Source: Liolophura sinensis
Taxonomy: Eukaryota; Mollusca; Polyplacophora; Chitonida; Chitonidae
NCBI RefSeq assembly: GCF_032854445.1
Contig: NC_088306.1
Span: 10,006,193 to 10,070,192 of the forward strand
DNA: 64,000 nt
Reading direction: 5' to 3'
A program made the translations under genes and the position numbers. A model generated the notes under the pieces. That model searched no databases. It was given only the letters and a program-made list of their open reading frames with translations, and had not been told where the DNA came from. Positions 1-11,077 of the stretch are shown here, in pieces; the first letter of the stretch is position 1, and every line of letters begins with the position of its first letter.

Positions 1-111
1 TGTTTTACTTTAAGTTGTCCTTGTCGGCAACATGTGTCAGTAGTATTAGTAGCGGAAACAGAAAAATAAAGATCACAATGCACTGCTGTGGTCAGGTGAT
101 GACTCTTGGGA

Positions 112-290
112 GGATGAAGCGATGCTCGTATCGTACCATCGCTTCGTGGCATTGTGTCATCATTTCGTGTCATCGTGCCATCGCTTAGTGTCATTGTGTC
201 CTCGTTTCGTGCCATCACTCCATCGCTGCGCATCATTATGCTATCGCCCGGCGATGGAACGATAGTACGATGGTATAATTCCATACGATG
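112..290. repeat. CATCG-rich imperfect short repeats
   Basis: Many degenerate copies of motifs such as CCATCGCTTCGTG, ending in a part complementary to the start (ACCATCG near 137, CGATGGT near 268), so the block can fold back. A related block lies at 23690-23840, just upstream of the first coding exon of the paralogous gene B. Here it lies in the intron just before the first visible exon of gene A. Confidence 0.6.
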
Positions 291-350
291 AAGCCAATAA
301 TCTTTTGCAACACATTGCAAATCTACAAAACTTGTTTTTGTGTTTTATAG

Positions 351-3300
351 GACGATGATTTCGACTGGAGCAGGAAAACCCAGACGACGCTTTTATCGGC
401 ATATTTCTATGGTTACATCGTTTCTCAGGTACCCGGTGGTTGGTTGTCTCGTCGCTATGGCACCCGCTGGGTGGTCGGAATCGCCATGATAGTTGCCATG
501 GGTTGTACCGCCCTCACTCCGCTCTGCGCCCGAACTGACGTCTATTTACTCTTTGGCATCAGGGTGATCCTGGGGGCCGCTCAGGTGGGTACTTGCGGTA
601 ATGTGACTTCAGGTATATTCGGGATTTATTTGCAAAATGAGACACTCTTCATGAGGAAAACTATACTTAAATGTAATCTGAGCTATCAAGACATGAATGT
701 ATGCTGTATTTTCTCTGAATGATATTAATTCAGGTAGATGTGTTTTTAAGTGGTTGTACGGTAACAATAGTTTACATCCTGGTAAACACATACATCACCT
801 AACTGAGAGGATAGTGAATAATAGCGAGCCTTACATGTTCGGCGCATTGCCACGCGTATTCCAGAATATTTCACATACGCCCGCGGCCAGTGCCCAGATA
901 AAACGGCTGGTATCTGGTAAATCATCCACGGACTTTTCCACATGTGACACACAGATTTTCATGCTTGAGGCTAGATCAGCTTCATGTCATTTTGATGAAA
1001 GGCATGTAATCCCCAACCAATGGTTCTGCCAGATATGCTGACCGGTCATTTCCACAAAGAACCTTAGATTAGTGAAGACAAAGCAATCTTCAGAAACGTT
1101 CTTGCCGAAGCTGGGATTGAACCAACACCCTTTGCGTTACACGATACAAAAGCAGGCTTCTCAATTGCGAGGCCAGGATCCGCCCCACTTGAAAAAAGAA
1201 AGAAAATCATACATGGTAAACTATTTCAATGGTTCTCTGGCCAAACACACTCAAAAAATTAATCTGTTAATTTTAACAGAAATTCTGGTGTCTGAGTGAT
1301 GCTAGAATGTATTCTGCTATTATAGCAGATTGTTCTGTTAAATATAACACACATATTCTATTAATTCAAAATAGCCACTCTATTAGACTAGCAAGATGTT
1401 ATGTTGAATATGACAGAATAGTATGTCATAATAACAGAATACATTCTAGCATCAATCAGACAATAGACTTTCCGTTAAAATTAACAGATTCATTTTTTGA
1501 CTGTATAACGTAAAACACTGCCATGGCTTTTTCGATGCTGCTCTAAATGAGTGAAACTTTTAGATTGGCATTAGTATTATCTTTATTCGCCATATTCATA
1601 AGGATATACAGATATAATCTTTGATTATTACAATCGCATAGCGAGAGTCAAGTCTGGTTAACAATTAACAATTATTGCATTGTTAAAACGTAGGCCATGA
1701 TTAAATGAATCTAACATATAACGTAATACAGACCATAATTACACAGAAAATTACATATAAGAAAAATCAAGTAGAAAGGTTATATACATTATATTCTGAT
1801 CTCCAGGGAATGGGCTATCCAGCTGTGTTCAACTTAACAGGCAGATGGATTCCGCCATTAGAGACTTCTAGGTTCCTGGTCGTAACTTCAGCAGGTATAT
1901 AGCTGTACATATTATTTCTTTTCTCTGTTGTTTTGAAATTTCGGCTTTATGTTTTTTGATAGCCCAAGCTAATCATTGAGTTTTGAACCCGTCAAGCAGC
2001 CGTATTACATACGTGATTTATGTTCATGCTTTAACCACAGCGTCACCAATGCGGATTGTCCCAGTATGACAATGTACAGTACAGGCTCTTGAGCTATAGT
2101 TAACTTTAAAAGGCGCATTGTCAGATATTAAGCTCTATCTGAAAAATAAGTAAGAAGTTAAGTAAGACGTAAAACATCCAGCATAATCATACATTAAACC
2201 CTGTAAGATCAACATTCATGGCTGAAGTGATACACCCTAGGTGTGTACGTGTATATATGTCAGGTTATGGCGACTCTGTGTGTTAACCTCAGCATTCTCT
2301 TTGTAGTGTTACGTCATACGGGCCTACATAGGGGCCTGAAACGTGACTTTTTGTCACAGGACATTCTACTGGTTGATGATCTTTGTTAATCTGTTTATAC
2401 ATCACACCGCATTGGTTGATTTACGGTCAGCTTTGTTCATATTACAGGGTATCCCATTGGTCACACCTTAGCGTTCACCGTGTCAGCTCTACTCTGTCGG
2501 TTTGGATTTGATGACGGCTGGGGCTCTATATTTTATGTATTTGGTAGGTGCTAATATCCATATGAGACTCACATAGGTGCAAAAATCACATTTACTCCAG
2601 GGTAACATAAAGAACAAATCGCCCACTTATATCTAACAAACACATATAACGGGAGTGAAAAAAACCCATACGTAGACTCATCTCTACATATATCTGACAA
2701 AAGCGCAGTTTTGGCCTAGATACAATGAGATAACTTTTCTTTTTCGTGATAAGCACCGGTGTGCTCTTCAAAAATATTTTGACAAAAAATTTGCTACAGC
2801 AAGACTAGGTGAATATCTTGAGACATTGAGTTGTGAATACAGTGAGATAACTTACAAAGTAGATAATTCGATTATTGTCTTTTAACACGGTTCCATTTTT
2901 GCCGGATTGACATTGTATAAACACCTAACAAACGAACAATACATATACAAGTTATAGTTCTATAAGAAGCACCAGCTCATGCTGGCTTCCTCTTCGGCCG
3001 TACGTGGGAAGGTATATTCTTGAGAACGGCGTAAAACACCAATCAAATAAATAAATAAATAAATTTATTTTCTGAAATACCTCTTTCAGATTTTTGCCAG
3101 TATATTGTGGATAATTGTTTGTTTATTTATTTTTATTTTTCTTTCTGTTTTTGGGCATACACATATGCATCTTACAGATTGTGCCAGTGTATTTTGGATA
3201 GTAGCGTGGTTCTACATGGTGTACGATACCCCTCTTCAGCACCCTCGTATATCCCAGGCGGAGCAGGAGTACATCATTGCCAGGGTCGGACCTTTCCTTT

Positions 3301-6300
3301 CTAAAGAGGTAAATAACACAATACAGTTAATAACCTGGATCTTTTCTGTTCTTTGTTTACCTGAAACACTACAAGTTTTCTTCGTGTTATCGGTACACGT
3401 ATTTGCTCTCAAGAAGATTGTCGGTTTTCACAATATTTGTCTTAAGTTTGTGTGACCGCTACACCACAAGTCCAGACCAGTGACGTCTAATAAATTGGTA
3501 TTAATAATAACACATCATAGAGAGCGTGACAGCTGGCAAATGTCCTGGTGTATGTCCTGTGAAATCTGGCCTCTTGCCAATTTACCCCTCTCAGGGTTTT
3601 ATTTCAACCGTCCAGGTATATACCTAAAAAAGCAACAACGTATTTGCCCTAATGCCATGGCGTAAGTAGAATTAGGTAAAACAGGTACGTTAGATGCAAT
3701 TTATTGAAACAGTTAGAATAAAACCCTGACCGAGGTACATTGACAAAGGGCCGTATTTCACCGGTTACGTGTGACCAGTCACCAACTATCACACTGTCGT
3801 CGCTGCTCTGGCGTTACTCTCCGTGCTATAGTCTTTTATATTATAACTTGAAATAATATTTAGAGAAGGAAAGTTAGCACACATTGTTAAATGTAAAAAC
3901 TATGCATATTTACAAGTTGAACAGCTTCAGGTGACACGTTCTGTAACCTATATGTTAAATTTGATGACAACACCGCATTTTGATTTTTTTCTTTTGATTG
4001 GTGGTTTACGCCGTACTCAAGAATATTTTATTTATACGACGGCGGCCAGCATTATGGTGGGAGGAAACCGGGAAAAGCCCGGGGGAAACACACGACCAAC
4101 CGGAGAGGAAGCCAGCATGAGCTGGAGTACACCATTAATGTCTAATAGTTTAAAATTGCAATTGACATCATTGCATTTTTTTTTACCTAATTCTGCTTAA
4201 GCCATGGTGCTGGGCGGCCTGCAAATTGCTACTGTTCATGCATTTACATACAGTTACAATAAAACTCATTGACTAAGGTAAATTGACAAGAGGCCGTATT
4301 TCACTGGTTACGTGTGACCATTTGCCAGATATGGCACTGTCTTCGCTGCTCTGGTTTTACTCGCTATGCTATACTTTAATTATATCGTTCTATTGGAACA
4401 GTTCAGAAAGAATGTAACTCAATCAACCAAACAATCAGTAAATCAGTCAGACATTAAAGTTATAATACACCTTGTTGGTGAAAGGTGCAGCGAGCAGAGA
4501 CTTGTGTTCTGTTAGGTCAATCATCGGAATTTTTGCCAATTTGTCACCTGTCCAATCAGGTAATCATTTCCCATTCCGGCCACCCTTGTAGGAGAAGCGT
4601 CAGTCCACCCCCTGGTGCCGGATCCTACTCTCCCCTCCCGTCTGGGGTTGCGCTTTGGCGTACTTCGCCACGGACTGGCTCAAATATACCATACAACTAG
4701 GCATTGTTATCTATATGAGGAGAGTTCTTCGTTATAAGATTACTCAGGTGAGTACTAGAACCGTCAGATGTCCTTTGAAATGGGTCATATATACGTAAAC
4801 AATGCTTGTTTCCTAAAAATTTCCTTCCTTCCCATTTTTCGCGATGAGATTAACTTGAGTCTAGGCCTCGGAAGATACATTCGTATACTAACCGTTAATC
4901 ATTATGAACTTTTCAAGACCAATAGTTACAAGATCAATTATTTAAGAAACCTTCAAATGCAAACCAACTGAGATCATTGCATAGTATACTAAACGAAGAG
5001 ACGCAGTAAACACGTTTCCAAGAAAACTAAATAATTCCAAGAAGCAAGAAATACTTTAAATACGTCAGCCCAACCACTATTTACAACATGTAATATTTTA
5101 TAGATTATTGCTAATGACAAAAAACGTATCTCTGTTCATATATTAAACGTGGACATTTTATTCAACAGGATGCATATACAAACCCTGGTTAAGGAGACGT
5201 AAGCGCATTTATAAAGCAGAGCGTCATAGGTTCTGTACACTCCAATCATGTTTACACAGAAGAGAATGTAAATTTTAAGAAATTCAAAGTGATGATGGAA
5301 TATCCTTAATTGAAACACTAATATATGTCTAGCATATCCAGTTGCAAAAGCCTTTGAATGTGGCAACAGAATGGAGAACTATCTATCGTCAAAACACCTT
5401 ATATTATGTAAATTAAGGATAACTTTGCTGAAAATAAACTTTCTCCTGCCTTGTCATGTTACTTGTGTAGTTTAATCGAAAGATAAAGAGATGTATACGG
5501 CCTGTTTGATTTCCTGAATTTCTATTTATAGGCCTTGTACATTATTTGGTTTTGGTAGTGCTTTTCAACGCTGTATTTTTTCTTTTTGACACTTCAAAAC
5601 CGTTAAGGTTATCATATAAATACATAATTCACTCATACAAAGAGGGCGTGTTTTCTATTTGACGCACACCCTTTCAGCGATACCGAAAGTCCTCCTTACC
5701 ATTTTGCCTGGATTTGGTGAAAGAAAATATTGAAAACTGACGACTACAGATGTATACATCGGGAAATATGTTGTACCTATGGTTATTCCTAGAAATTCAT
5801 ATTCGTAGATATTCTGGAAGTGGCATTTATGCTTATAAAGTTACTATACAAATATCAGATCTGTAACTTAGAGTAAACTGAATATAATGCTTGCTGTTCG
5901 TAGTCAATGACACTGAGAAGAGTTTTTAAAAAGTACCATATTTTTATATTTGCAGTCTGGAGTTGTGGCAGCTTTACCGTTTATCGTCTTCTTTTTCTCC
6001 TCGATTGTCGTCGGATTTTTGGCCGATCTTATCCTAGAAAAAAACAAAATGACCCGGGCTAACACACGGCGACTTTTCCAAGTTGTATGTAAGCAAACAA
6101 AGGCTTTTTCAAGTTATATGTAAGCTAACACACAGAGCCTTTTCCAAGTTGTATGTAAACTAGCAGAAGGAGGCTTACCCAAGTTGTATGTAAGCTAACA
6201 CACAGAGCCTTTTCAGAGTTGTATGTAAACTAGCAGAAGGAGGCTTACCCAAGTTGTATGTAAGCTGACACACAGAGCCTTTCCCAAGTTGTATGTAAAC

Positions 6301-9300
6301 TAGCAGAAGGAGGCTTACCCAAGTTGTATGTAAGCTAACACACAGAACCTTTTCCAAGTTGTATGTAAACTAGCAGAAGGAGGCTTACCCAAGTTGTATG
6401 TAAGCTAACACACAGAGCCTTTTCCAAGTTGTATGTAAACTAGCAGAAGGAGGCTTACCCAAGTTGTATGTAAGCTAACACACAGAGCCTTTTCCGAGTT
6501 ATATGTAAACTAACACAAGGGTGCTATTCTGGGTTGTATGTAAGCTAACACATGGAGGCTATTCCGAGTTGTATGTAAACTAGCAGAAGGAGGTTTACCC
6601 AAGTTGTATGTATGCTAACACACAGAGCCTTTTCCGAGTTGTATGTAAACTAGCAGAAGGAGGTTTACCCAAGTTGTATGTATGCTAACACACAGAGCCT
6701 TTTCCGAGTTGTATGTAAACTAGCAGAAGGAGGCTTACCCAAGTTGTATGTAAGCTAACACACAGAGCCTTTTCTGAGTTATATGTAAACTAACACAAGG
6801 GTGCTATTCTGAGTTGTATGTCAGCTAACACATGGAGGTTATTCCGAGTTGTATGTAAGCTAACACAGTGAGACTTTCCCAAGTTGTATTTAAGCTATCA
6901 CGAAGAGGCTTTCGCAAGTTGTATATAAGCTATATTGTATGTAAGCTAACACACGGAGCGTTTTCCAAGTTGTATGTAAGTTAACACATAGACGCTATTC
7001 CGAGTTGTGTATAAGCTAACACACGAATGCTTTTCCAAGTTGGATGTGAGGTATTACGAAGAGGCTACTCCAAGTTATTGTAAGTGAACGCACTGAGGTT
7101 TTTCAAGTTGTGTGTAAGCTAACCTTCACAAACAACCACTTGTAGATATGAACCATTTCGAGCATTCTCATGAACTACCTTTTTCTGCTAATCAAGAACC
7201 ACAATTTACATGTTCACAACCACTTTGAACACGTTTCAAACCATTTTATCAACAACCACCTCTTACAACTACTTGCAAAAAACATCACCTTGTGCAGCTG
7301 AAAAAGCAAATTGTAAGCTTTTGAAACCATTTGTCACAGTCCAAAGTACTAGCACTTTGTACAAAGAAAGTGTTATAGAAGATGTGTTTAGAGTTCATTC
7401 AAGGTAAATGTCATCTCAAATCTGAAATAAATCCATACTGCACAGGTGTCGTCTTTTGTATCTGCAATGATCAAGGTATATGGTGACAGTAAATATCCAA
7501 GCAATAAAGCGTGTATGGAGCTTAGCTCGGAAGTTTTCATGCAAAAACGTTTCTCCATAGGCTACCATCTCACCAAGCGGTAGGTTCAAAATGTCGTACA
7601 AAATACATCTTTCACTGCCTGAGTTTGTCTAGATTTACTTTTATGACTGTTTATAATTACATTGATATGTTTTCTCCTTGCAGCGTTTGTTCCTATGGGT
7701 GTACTTGTGGGGGCTATAGGATTCATAACTCGAGATCTCGCGGGATTAGCAGTGGCATTTTTCATTATGTCCCAGATGTTATTTGGATTGTCCCAAGCTG
7801 GCTACCTCGTCAGTATTGTAGACTTTGCTCCAAGGTACGAAAGTTAATTATTTCTCTCCCTCTAAATATATGATTAGCAGATCACAATATGCTTTAAAGA
7901 TCACATTGTTGTTGTCATTTACTTTACGGGCCAGCGTTTCCCTTGAATTCTGTCCGGTTTTCGTCCATTCCTGCAATATTTATTCATTTATTTGATTGGT
8001 GTTTTACGCCGTACTCAAGAATATTCCACCCATACGACGGCGGCCAGTATTATGGTGGGAGGAAACCGGGAAGAGCCCAGGGGGAAACGATCAACCGCAG
8101 ATTGCTGGCAGACCTTCCCACGTACGGCCGGAGGATTCCTGCAATATGTTCAATCTGTTATGTTCTGACCTGTTCATGCCAGGATCCTCTCATTAAATGA
8201 TCTGTTTCTGCGTCAGAAAGGTTTGTTAAATTTTTTCTTCTGTATTTTGATTCAGGTTTGCCGGCGAGATATCAGGGATGATGAATGTGGTAGCAACCTT
8301 ACCTGGTTTGTTGGTGCCCCTTGCGATGACAGCGCTGACATCTCACGTAAGTCACAGGGAACAACGTTACAGCACTGGCTAAGACTCAACTAAGGTGTAA
8401 CCTTAATTTTTAGGTATGGCAGATTTATTCCATTGTCACCAAGGCTGAGTGTTTAACGCCGGAAAAACTCCACTGTCATCCAATCAGCGTCAGTTGTCTA
8501 TTCCTTTAACTAGAACCTTTGGGTTTACGACGGGTTTGATTATTGTGCATCGCAATTGTAGGGTTATAAGGCATTAGAAGCAAGAATGTGGGTCAAATGA
8601 TCTAACGATGCACTGACGTACCGAACTGTACCGAGCCATATTGACTAGTGGTGTTAAACGGTAGGTTCAACGGATCTGTGACAGTTGGCTTCAAAACAAT
8701 ACGTCATAAACGATGCCATTGTTAGATTTTTAGGTCCTATATCCATGGTGTGCAGATAAATGTGCTGTATCGTCGAGGATGAAAAGTATTTTCTTCTGAC
8801 TCCGGCGAAAGCAAGACTGTAATGATGAACCAAATTTCGCTAAAACAGTGAAGTGGTTTCAGTTATACCACTACTTTTTCTCCCCTAAAATGATGTCTAA
8901 CTCTGTCCGCCTCTAATTTATATACTTTAATTCATGTTTAATAACATCTCCCTTTATGTATATTAACTGTTAAAAAGGGTGGCTGTGAAAAAATGAGCCG
9001 TGAGACAAGACATGTACCGGGAGGATGTTTTGCGGGGTCATAATCTGTATAGTTTTTGAAATCTTTCTCCCGGTTAACCATGTCAAGGTCGAACATCTCT
9101 CATTTGCCATAAATGATGTGAGAGATGATGTGACATTTCGGTTTTTGTACGAAATAAATCGGAATCAGTTGTAACCGCTGGACCAGCATGTAAGAGTTTT
9201 TTAATCATTGGGGTAATTTATACTCTCCATGTTTCAATATATACACATGCCAGGAGAGGGCCTCCGTGACTCAGTTAGTTAGCGCGATAGCGCAGCGTAA

Positions 9301-9885
9301 TGATCCAGGAGCCTTTCATCAATGCGACCCGCTACCATCCGCAGGTTCCTGGCAGGCCATTCCACGTACGACCGAAGAGGAAGCCAACATGAGCTGGATT
9401 TGAACTCACAGCGATCGCATTGGTGAGACGCTCAAGGGTCATTGTGCTGCGCTAGCAAACCAAGGCCATGGGCCCCCAGGTTGTACTCTTATAAACAGAA
9501 TAAAACCCAAACAAAGGTAAATTGACCAGATCGGTTGCGCGAGAACATTTCTCTACTATCACCGTGTCGTTCCTCTAGCTTTACTTTTCATAATGTAGTC
9601 CTTTGTATTCAGTCAGCAGAGAAGGCACAGTTGATAACCAACGTCTGCTAAACACAGTGACACATTTTCAGTAGTTTTAGTCTCTGCTCTTAATTTCAGG
9701 GCACGCAGACTGAATGGCGCAATGTTTTCCTGATCGCTGGTGGAATAGCCGTACTGGGAACCATCGGCTTCTGTGCTTTTGCACGTGGAGAGATACAACC
9801 ATGGGCTGAGTTTAGACAGACAGTTGCACCAGAAGAAGAATTAATGATTGACGGGAAGCCGAGTGACGAAAATGAAAAGAAATAG
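351..9885 (+). CDS. SLC17A5-like: SLC17-family (sialin-like) anion transporter A, 5' end outside window
   Basis: Major facilitator transporter of the SLC17 group, which moves organic anions such as sialic acid, acidic amino acids or phosphate, usually across lysosomal, vesicular or plasma membranes. Exons: 351-584, 1807-1894, 2448-2543, 3178-3308, 4592-4747, 5956-6088, 7684-7834, 8256-8346 and 9700-9885 (stop). All introns are GT-AG and the frame stays open through every junction, giving 421 residues. Family marks are FDWSRKTQ and SQVPGGWLSRRYGTRW (TM2 to TM3 loop), RWIPPLETSR, GWGSIFYVFG, HPRIS, VDFAPR, and the C-terminal EWRNVFLIAGG with FARGEIQPWA. The first coding exon, equivalent to gene B's 79-codon exon with TM1, should lie left of base 1. 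The TM4 position that is Glu in VGLUT and sialin (GEG or VEG) is Gln here (AAQG). Intron 6 holds a large minisatellite. The substrate cannot be read from sequence. Confidence 0.94.
1251..1500. mobile_element. 250-bp MITE-like inverted-repeat element
   Basis: The two ends are reverse complements over roughly 80 bp: the left begins TCAAAAAATTAATCTGTTAA, and the right read backwards begins TCAAAAAATGAATCTGTTAA; both arms include GATGCTAGAATGTATTCTG. No coding capacity. The right edge reads TTGACTG followed by TA, reminiscent of Tc1/mariner-type ends, but the left edge lacks a clear TA. Lies in intron 1 of gene A. A single related arm is at 33243-33322. Confidence 0.75.
2970..3065 (+). mobile_element. 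SINE-1 copy, internally deleted
   Basis: Contains the CAGCTCATGCTGGCTTCCTC and CGTACGTGGGAAGG blocks joined directly to the 3' block TATTCTTGAGAACGGCGTAA and a (TAAA)n tail. The middle of the element is missing. Lies in intron 3 of gene A. Confidence 0.85.
3653..3850 (+). repeat. Dispersed ~190-bp repeat, copy 1
   Basis: Shares with seven other places the order: GCCATGG, AATAAAACC, GAGGTA-ATTGACA, GGCCGTATTTCACCGG, TACGTGTGACCA, ACTATCACACTGTCGTCGCT, then TTTTACTCTC or similar and TTTTATATTAT. No coding potential or recognised tRNA head. Inside intron 4 of gene A. Confidence 0.7.
3985..4127 (-). mobile_element. SINE-1 copy, minus orientation, internally deleted
   Basis: Reads on the + strand TTGATTGGTGG, TTACGCCGTACTCAAGAATA, ACGACGGCGGCCAGCATTAT, GGTGGGAGGAAACCGG, then GAGAGGAAGCCAGCATGAGC, so the element runs on the minus strand with part of the body missing. 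In intron 4 of gene A. Confidence 0.85.
4188..4392 (+). repeat. Dispersed ~190-bp repeat, copy 2
   Basis: Carries the fuller 5' part: AATTCTGCTTAAGCCATGGT, then CTGCAAATTGCTACTGTT, AATAAAACTC, GGTAAATTGACAAGAGGC and TTACGTGTGACCATTTGCCA. Only about 340 bases from copy 1 and in the same orientation. Confidence 0.75.
6062..7125 (+). repeat. Minisatellite built from exon 6 end plus its splice donor (intron 6 of SLC17 gene A)
   Basis: About 30 units of mostly 31-35 bp. A typical unit runs GTAAGCTAACACACAGAGCC followed by TTTTCCAAGTTGTAT. The real exon 6 ends ACGGCGACTTTTCCAAGTTGTAT before the donor GTAAGC at 6089, so each unit repeats the last exon bases plus a donor-like site. Many units form 70-bp dimers in which GTAAGCTAACACAC alternates with GTAAACTAGCAGAAGG. 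Toward 7125 the units decay (GTATGC, GTCAGC, GTGAGG). Confidence 0.95.
7980..8134 (-). mobile_element. SINE-1 copy, 5'-truncated, with target-site duplication
   Basis: A minus-strand SINE-1 body (TTTGATTGGTGTTTTACGCC to CACGTACGGCCGGAGG) flanked by the 13-base direct repeat ATTCCTGCAATAT at 7967-7979 and 8135-8147. The same insertion with the same flanks is at 37525-37683, so it predates the segmental duplication. In intron 7 of gene A. Confidence 0.92.
9258..9475. mobile_element. Two SINE-1 heads joined head to head
   Basis: Starts as a + strand head (GCCTCCGTGACTCAGTTAGT, TAGCGCAGCGTAATGATCCA), then from about 9335 switches to minus-strand sequence (CCGCAGGTTCCTGGCAGGCC, GAGGAAGCCAACATGAGCTG, then the head read backwards to CAAGGCCATGG). 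The result is an inverted pair in intron 8 of gene A. Confidence 0.75.
9480..9612 (+). repeat. Dispersed ~190-bp repeat, copy 3 (diverged)
   Basis: Keeps AGAATAAAACCC, AAAGGTAAATTGACCAG, CTATCACCGTGTCGTTCCT, TTTACTTTTC and GTCCTTTGTAT in the family order. Lies just upstream of gene A exon 9. Confidence 0.5.
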
Positions 9886-10044
9886 TTCAAGAAAAGAAGC
9901 AGATTCAATCACTTCAAATTGCAATATTTTATGTGAAATTTATGAATATTACTATTAACACAAAACATTGAATTTCCACATAAAGAATTCATTTTTGCCT
10001 GTTGGGGATAATTATCCGGAACAGATTTGAGCATGACTTCGATA

Positions 10045-10355
10045 TTTTTTGTATTCACGCCTCAATATCAGCGGTAATCCTCTCGTTCAGGTTGTGTGAG
10101 CTTGACAGACATGACTTCTGTGTAGTCGCTGTTCGTATTCAGGCCTCACTTTCAGAGGTAATCCTCTCGTTCAGGTTGTGTGAGCTTGACAGGCATGACT
10201 TCTGTGTAGTTGCTGTTCGTATTCAGGCCTCAGTTTCAGAGGTTATCCTCTCGTTCAGGTTGTGTGAGCTTGACAGGCATGACTTCTGTGTAGTCGGAGT
10301 TAGTATTCAGGCCTCAGTTTCAGAGGTAATCCTCTGGTTCAGGTTGTGTGCTGGT
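10045..10355 (+). repeat. 84-bp tandem repeat downstream of SLC17 gene A
   Basis: About 3.5 copies of an 84-bp unit containing TCGTTCAGGTTGTGTGAGCT, TGACAGGCATGACTTCTGTG and GTATTCAGGCCTCAGTTTCA. Because 84 is divisible by 3, a forward frame stays open through the array and gives a 28-residue repeat. The array lies after the SLC17 stop with no sign of a gene, so I read it as a minisatellite, possibly in the 3' UTR. A matching array is at 38405-38640. Confidence 0.9.
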
Positions 10356-10497
10356 AGACAGGTATCCCATCACCGCCGTCATAATGACACAGATCAATAT
10401 GCAGAGACATATTTCAGCAAAAGGCCTATGGCTGGACAATTAACATACTTGGATTGATACATGATTAAGTATGTTTCATCTTCACGTTGGAGATGTA

Positions 10498-10503
10498 AAT
10501 AAA
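10498..10503 (+). promoter_or_regulatory. Candidate polyadenylation signal for SLC17 gene A
   Basis: AATAAA about 610 bases after the stop codon at 9885, beyond the 84-bp array. This is a plain hexamer match in AT-rich DNA, so it is only a candidate. Confidence 0.35.
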
Positions 10504-10834
10504 TTTAACTATGCTTCCCTTTGCATATGTGTTCTTTCCGTTTTTAAACCAAAGAAACTGTCCATCTCTAACTGCAGAAGAGTTTTTCTTCTTTAATTCT
10601 ATTAAATGCAGAAAAAACATACCTAAGCCCGTTTTCCGACGTATGCCTCATCTGCACGCTCTTAACGTTGCCGACTTAGAAGGAGCAGTCGCAAAGTGCG
10701 CCTTATGTAATTTTCCAAGATACGAGCGCACACTGTATATTGTGAAGAGATACGACACCATTTTTAATGCCTCTGACGCAGCGTTGAGATAACTTTTGTA
10801 TAATGGGACCTTGATGTTGGGAAGGATGGTGGGG

Positions 10835-10990
10835 GATAGAAGTAGTCAACAGTTTTCAATGATGTTGGAAAGGCGCAAGGAATGTTCTAGGCGAATGATT
10901 GAAATTAGTATCCAAATCCTGTACGGTGCTCGAATATAAGTTGTCCTTAATGAAAATATGGGGGTCAAGAGGAGGTTGACCAGTCAGCAG
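10835..10990 (-). repeat. Single arm of the foldback family, inverted relative to 11628-11800
   Basis: Contains GTCAACAGTTTTCAATGATG, TTGGAAAGGCGCAAGGAATG and CTCGAATATAAGTTGTCC, the reverse complement of the arm at about 11680-11790. It is a broken copy of the element described at 11628-12463. Confidence 0.8.
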
Positions 10991-11077
10991 AAAAAAATTA
11001 AGCATTGATCTTGTCAACATGGAGCTCTACAGTAAGAGGCAACATTTCAGTTTTGATGAAAACTATCCCTAATATTT

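Noticed and set aside
6062-7125. Possible CRISPR-like array
   Set aside because: Units are contiguous with no unique spacers of constant length, and the context is a eukaryotic intron.
10002-10457. 151-codon frame with 28-residue repeats downstream of gene A
   Set aside because: The frame exists because the 84-bp tandem unit is a multiple of three. There is no domain, and the duplicated copy has different ends.
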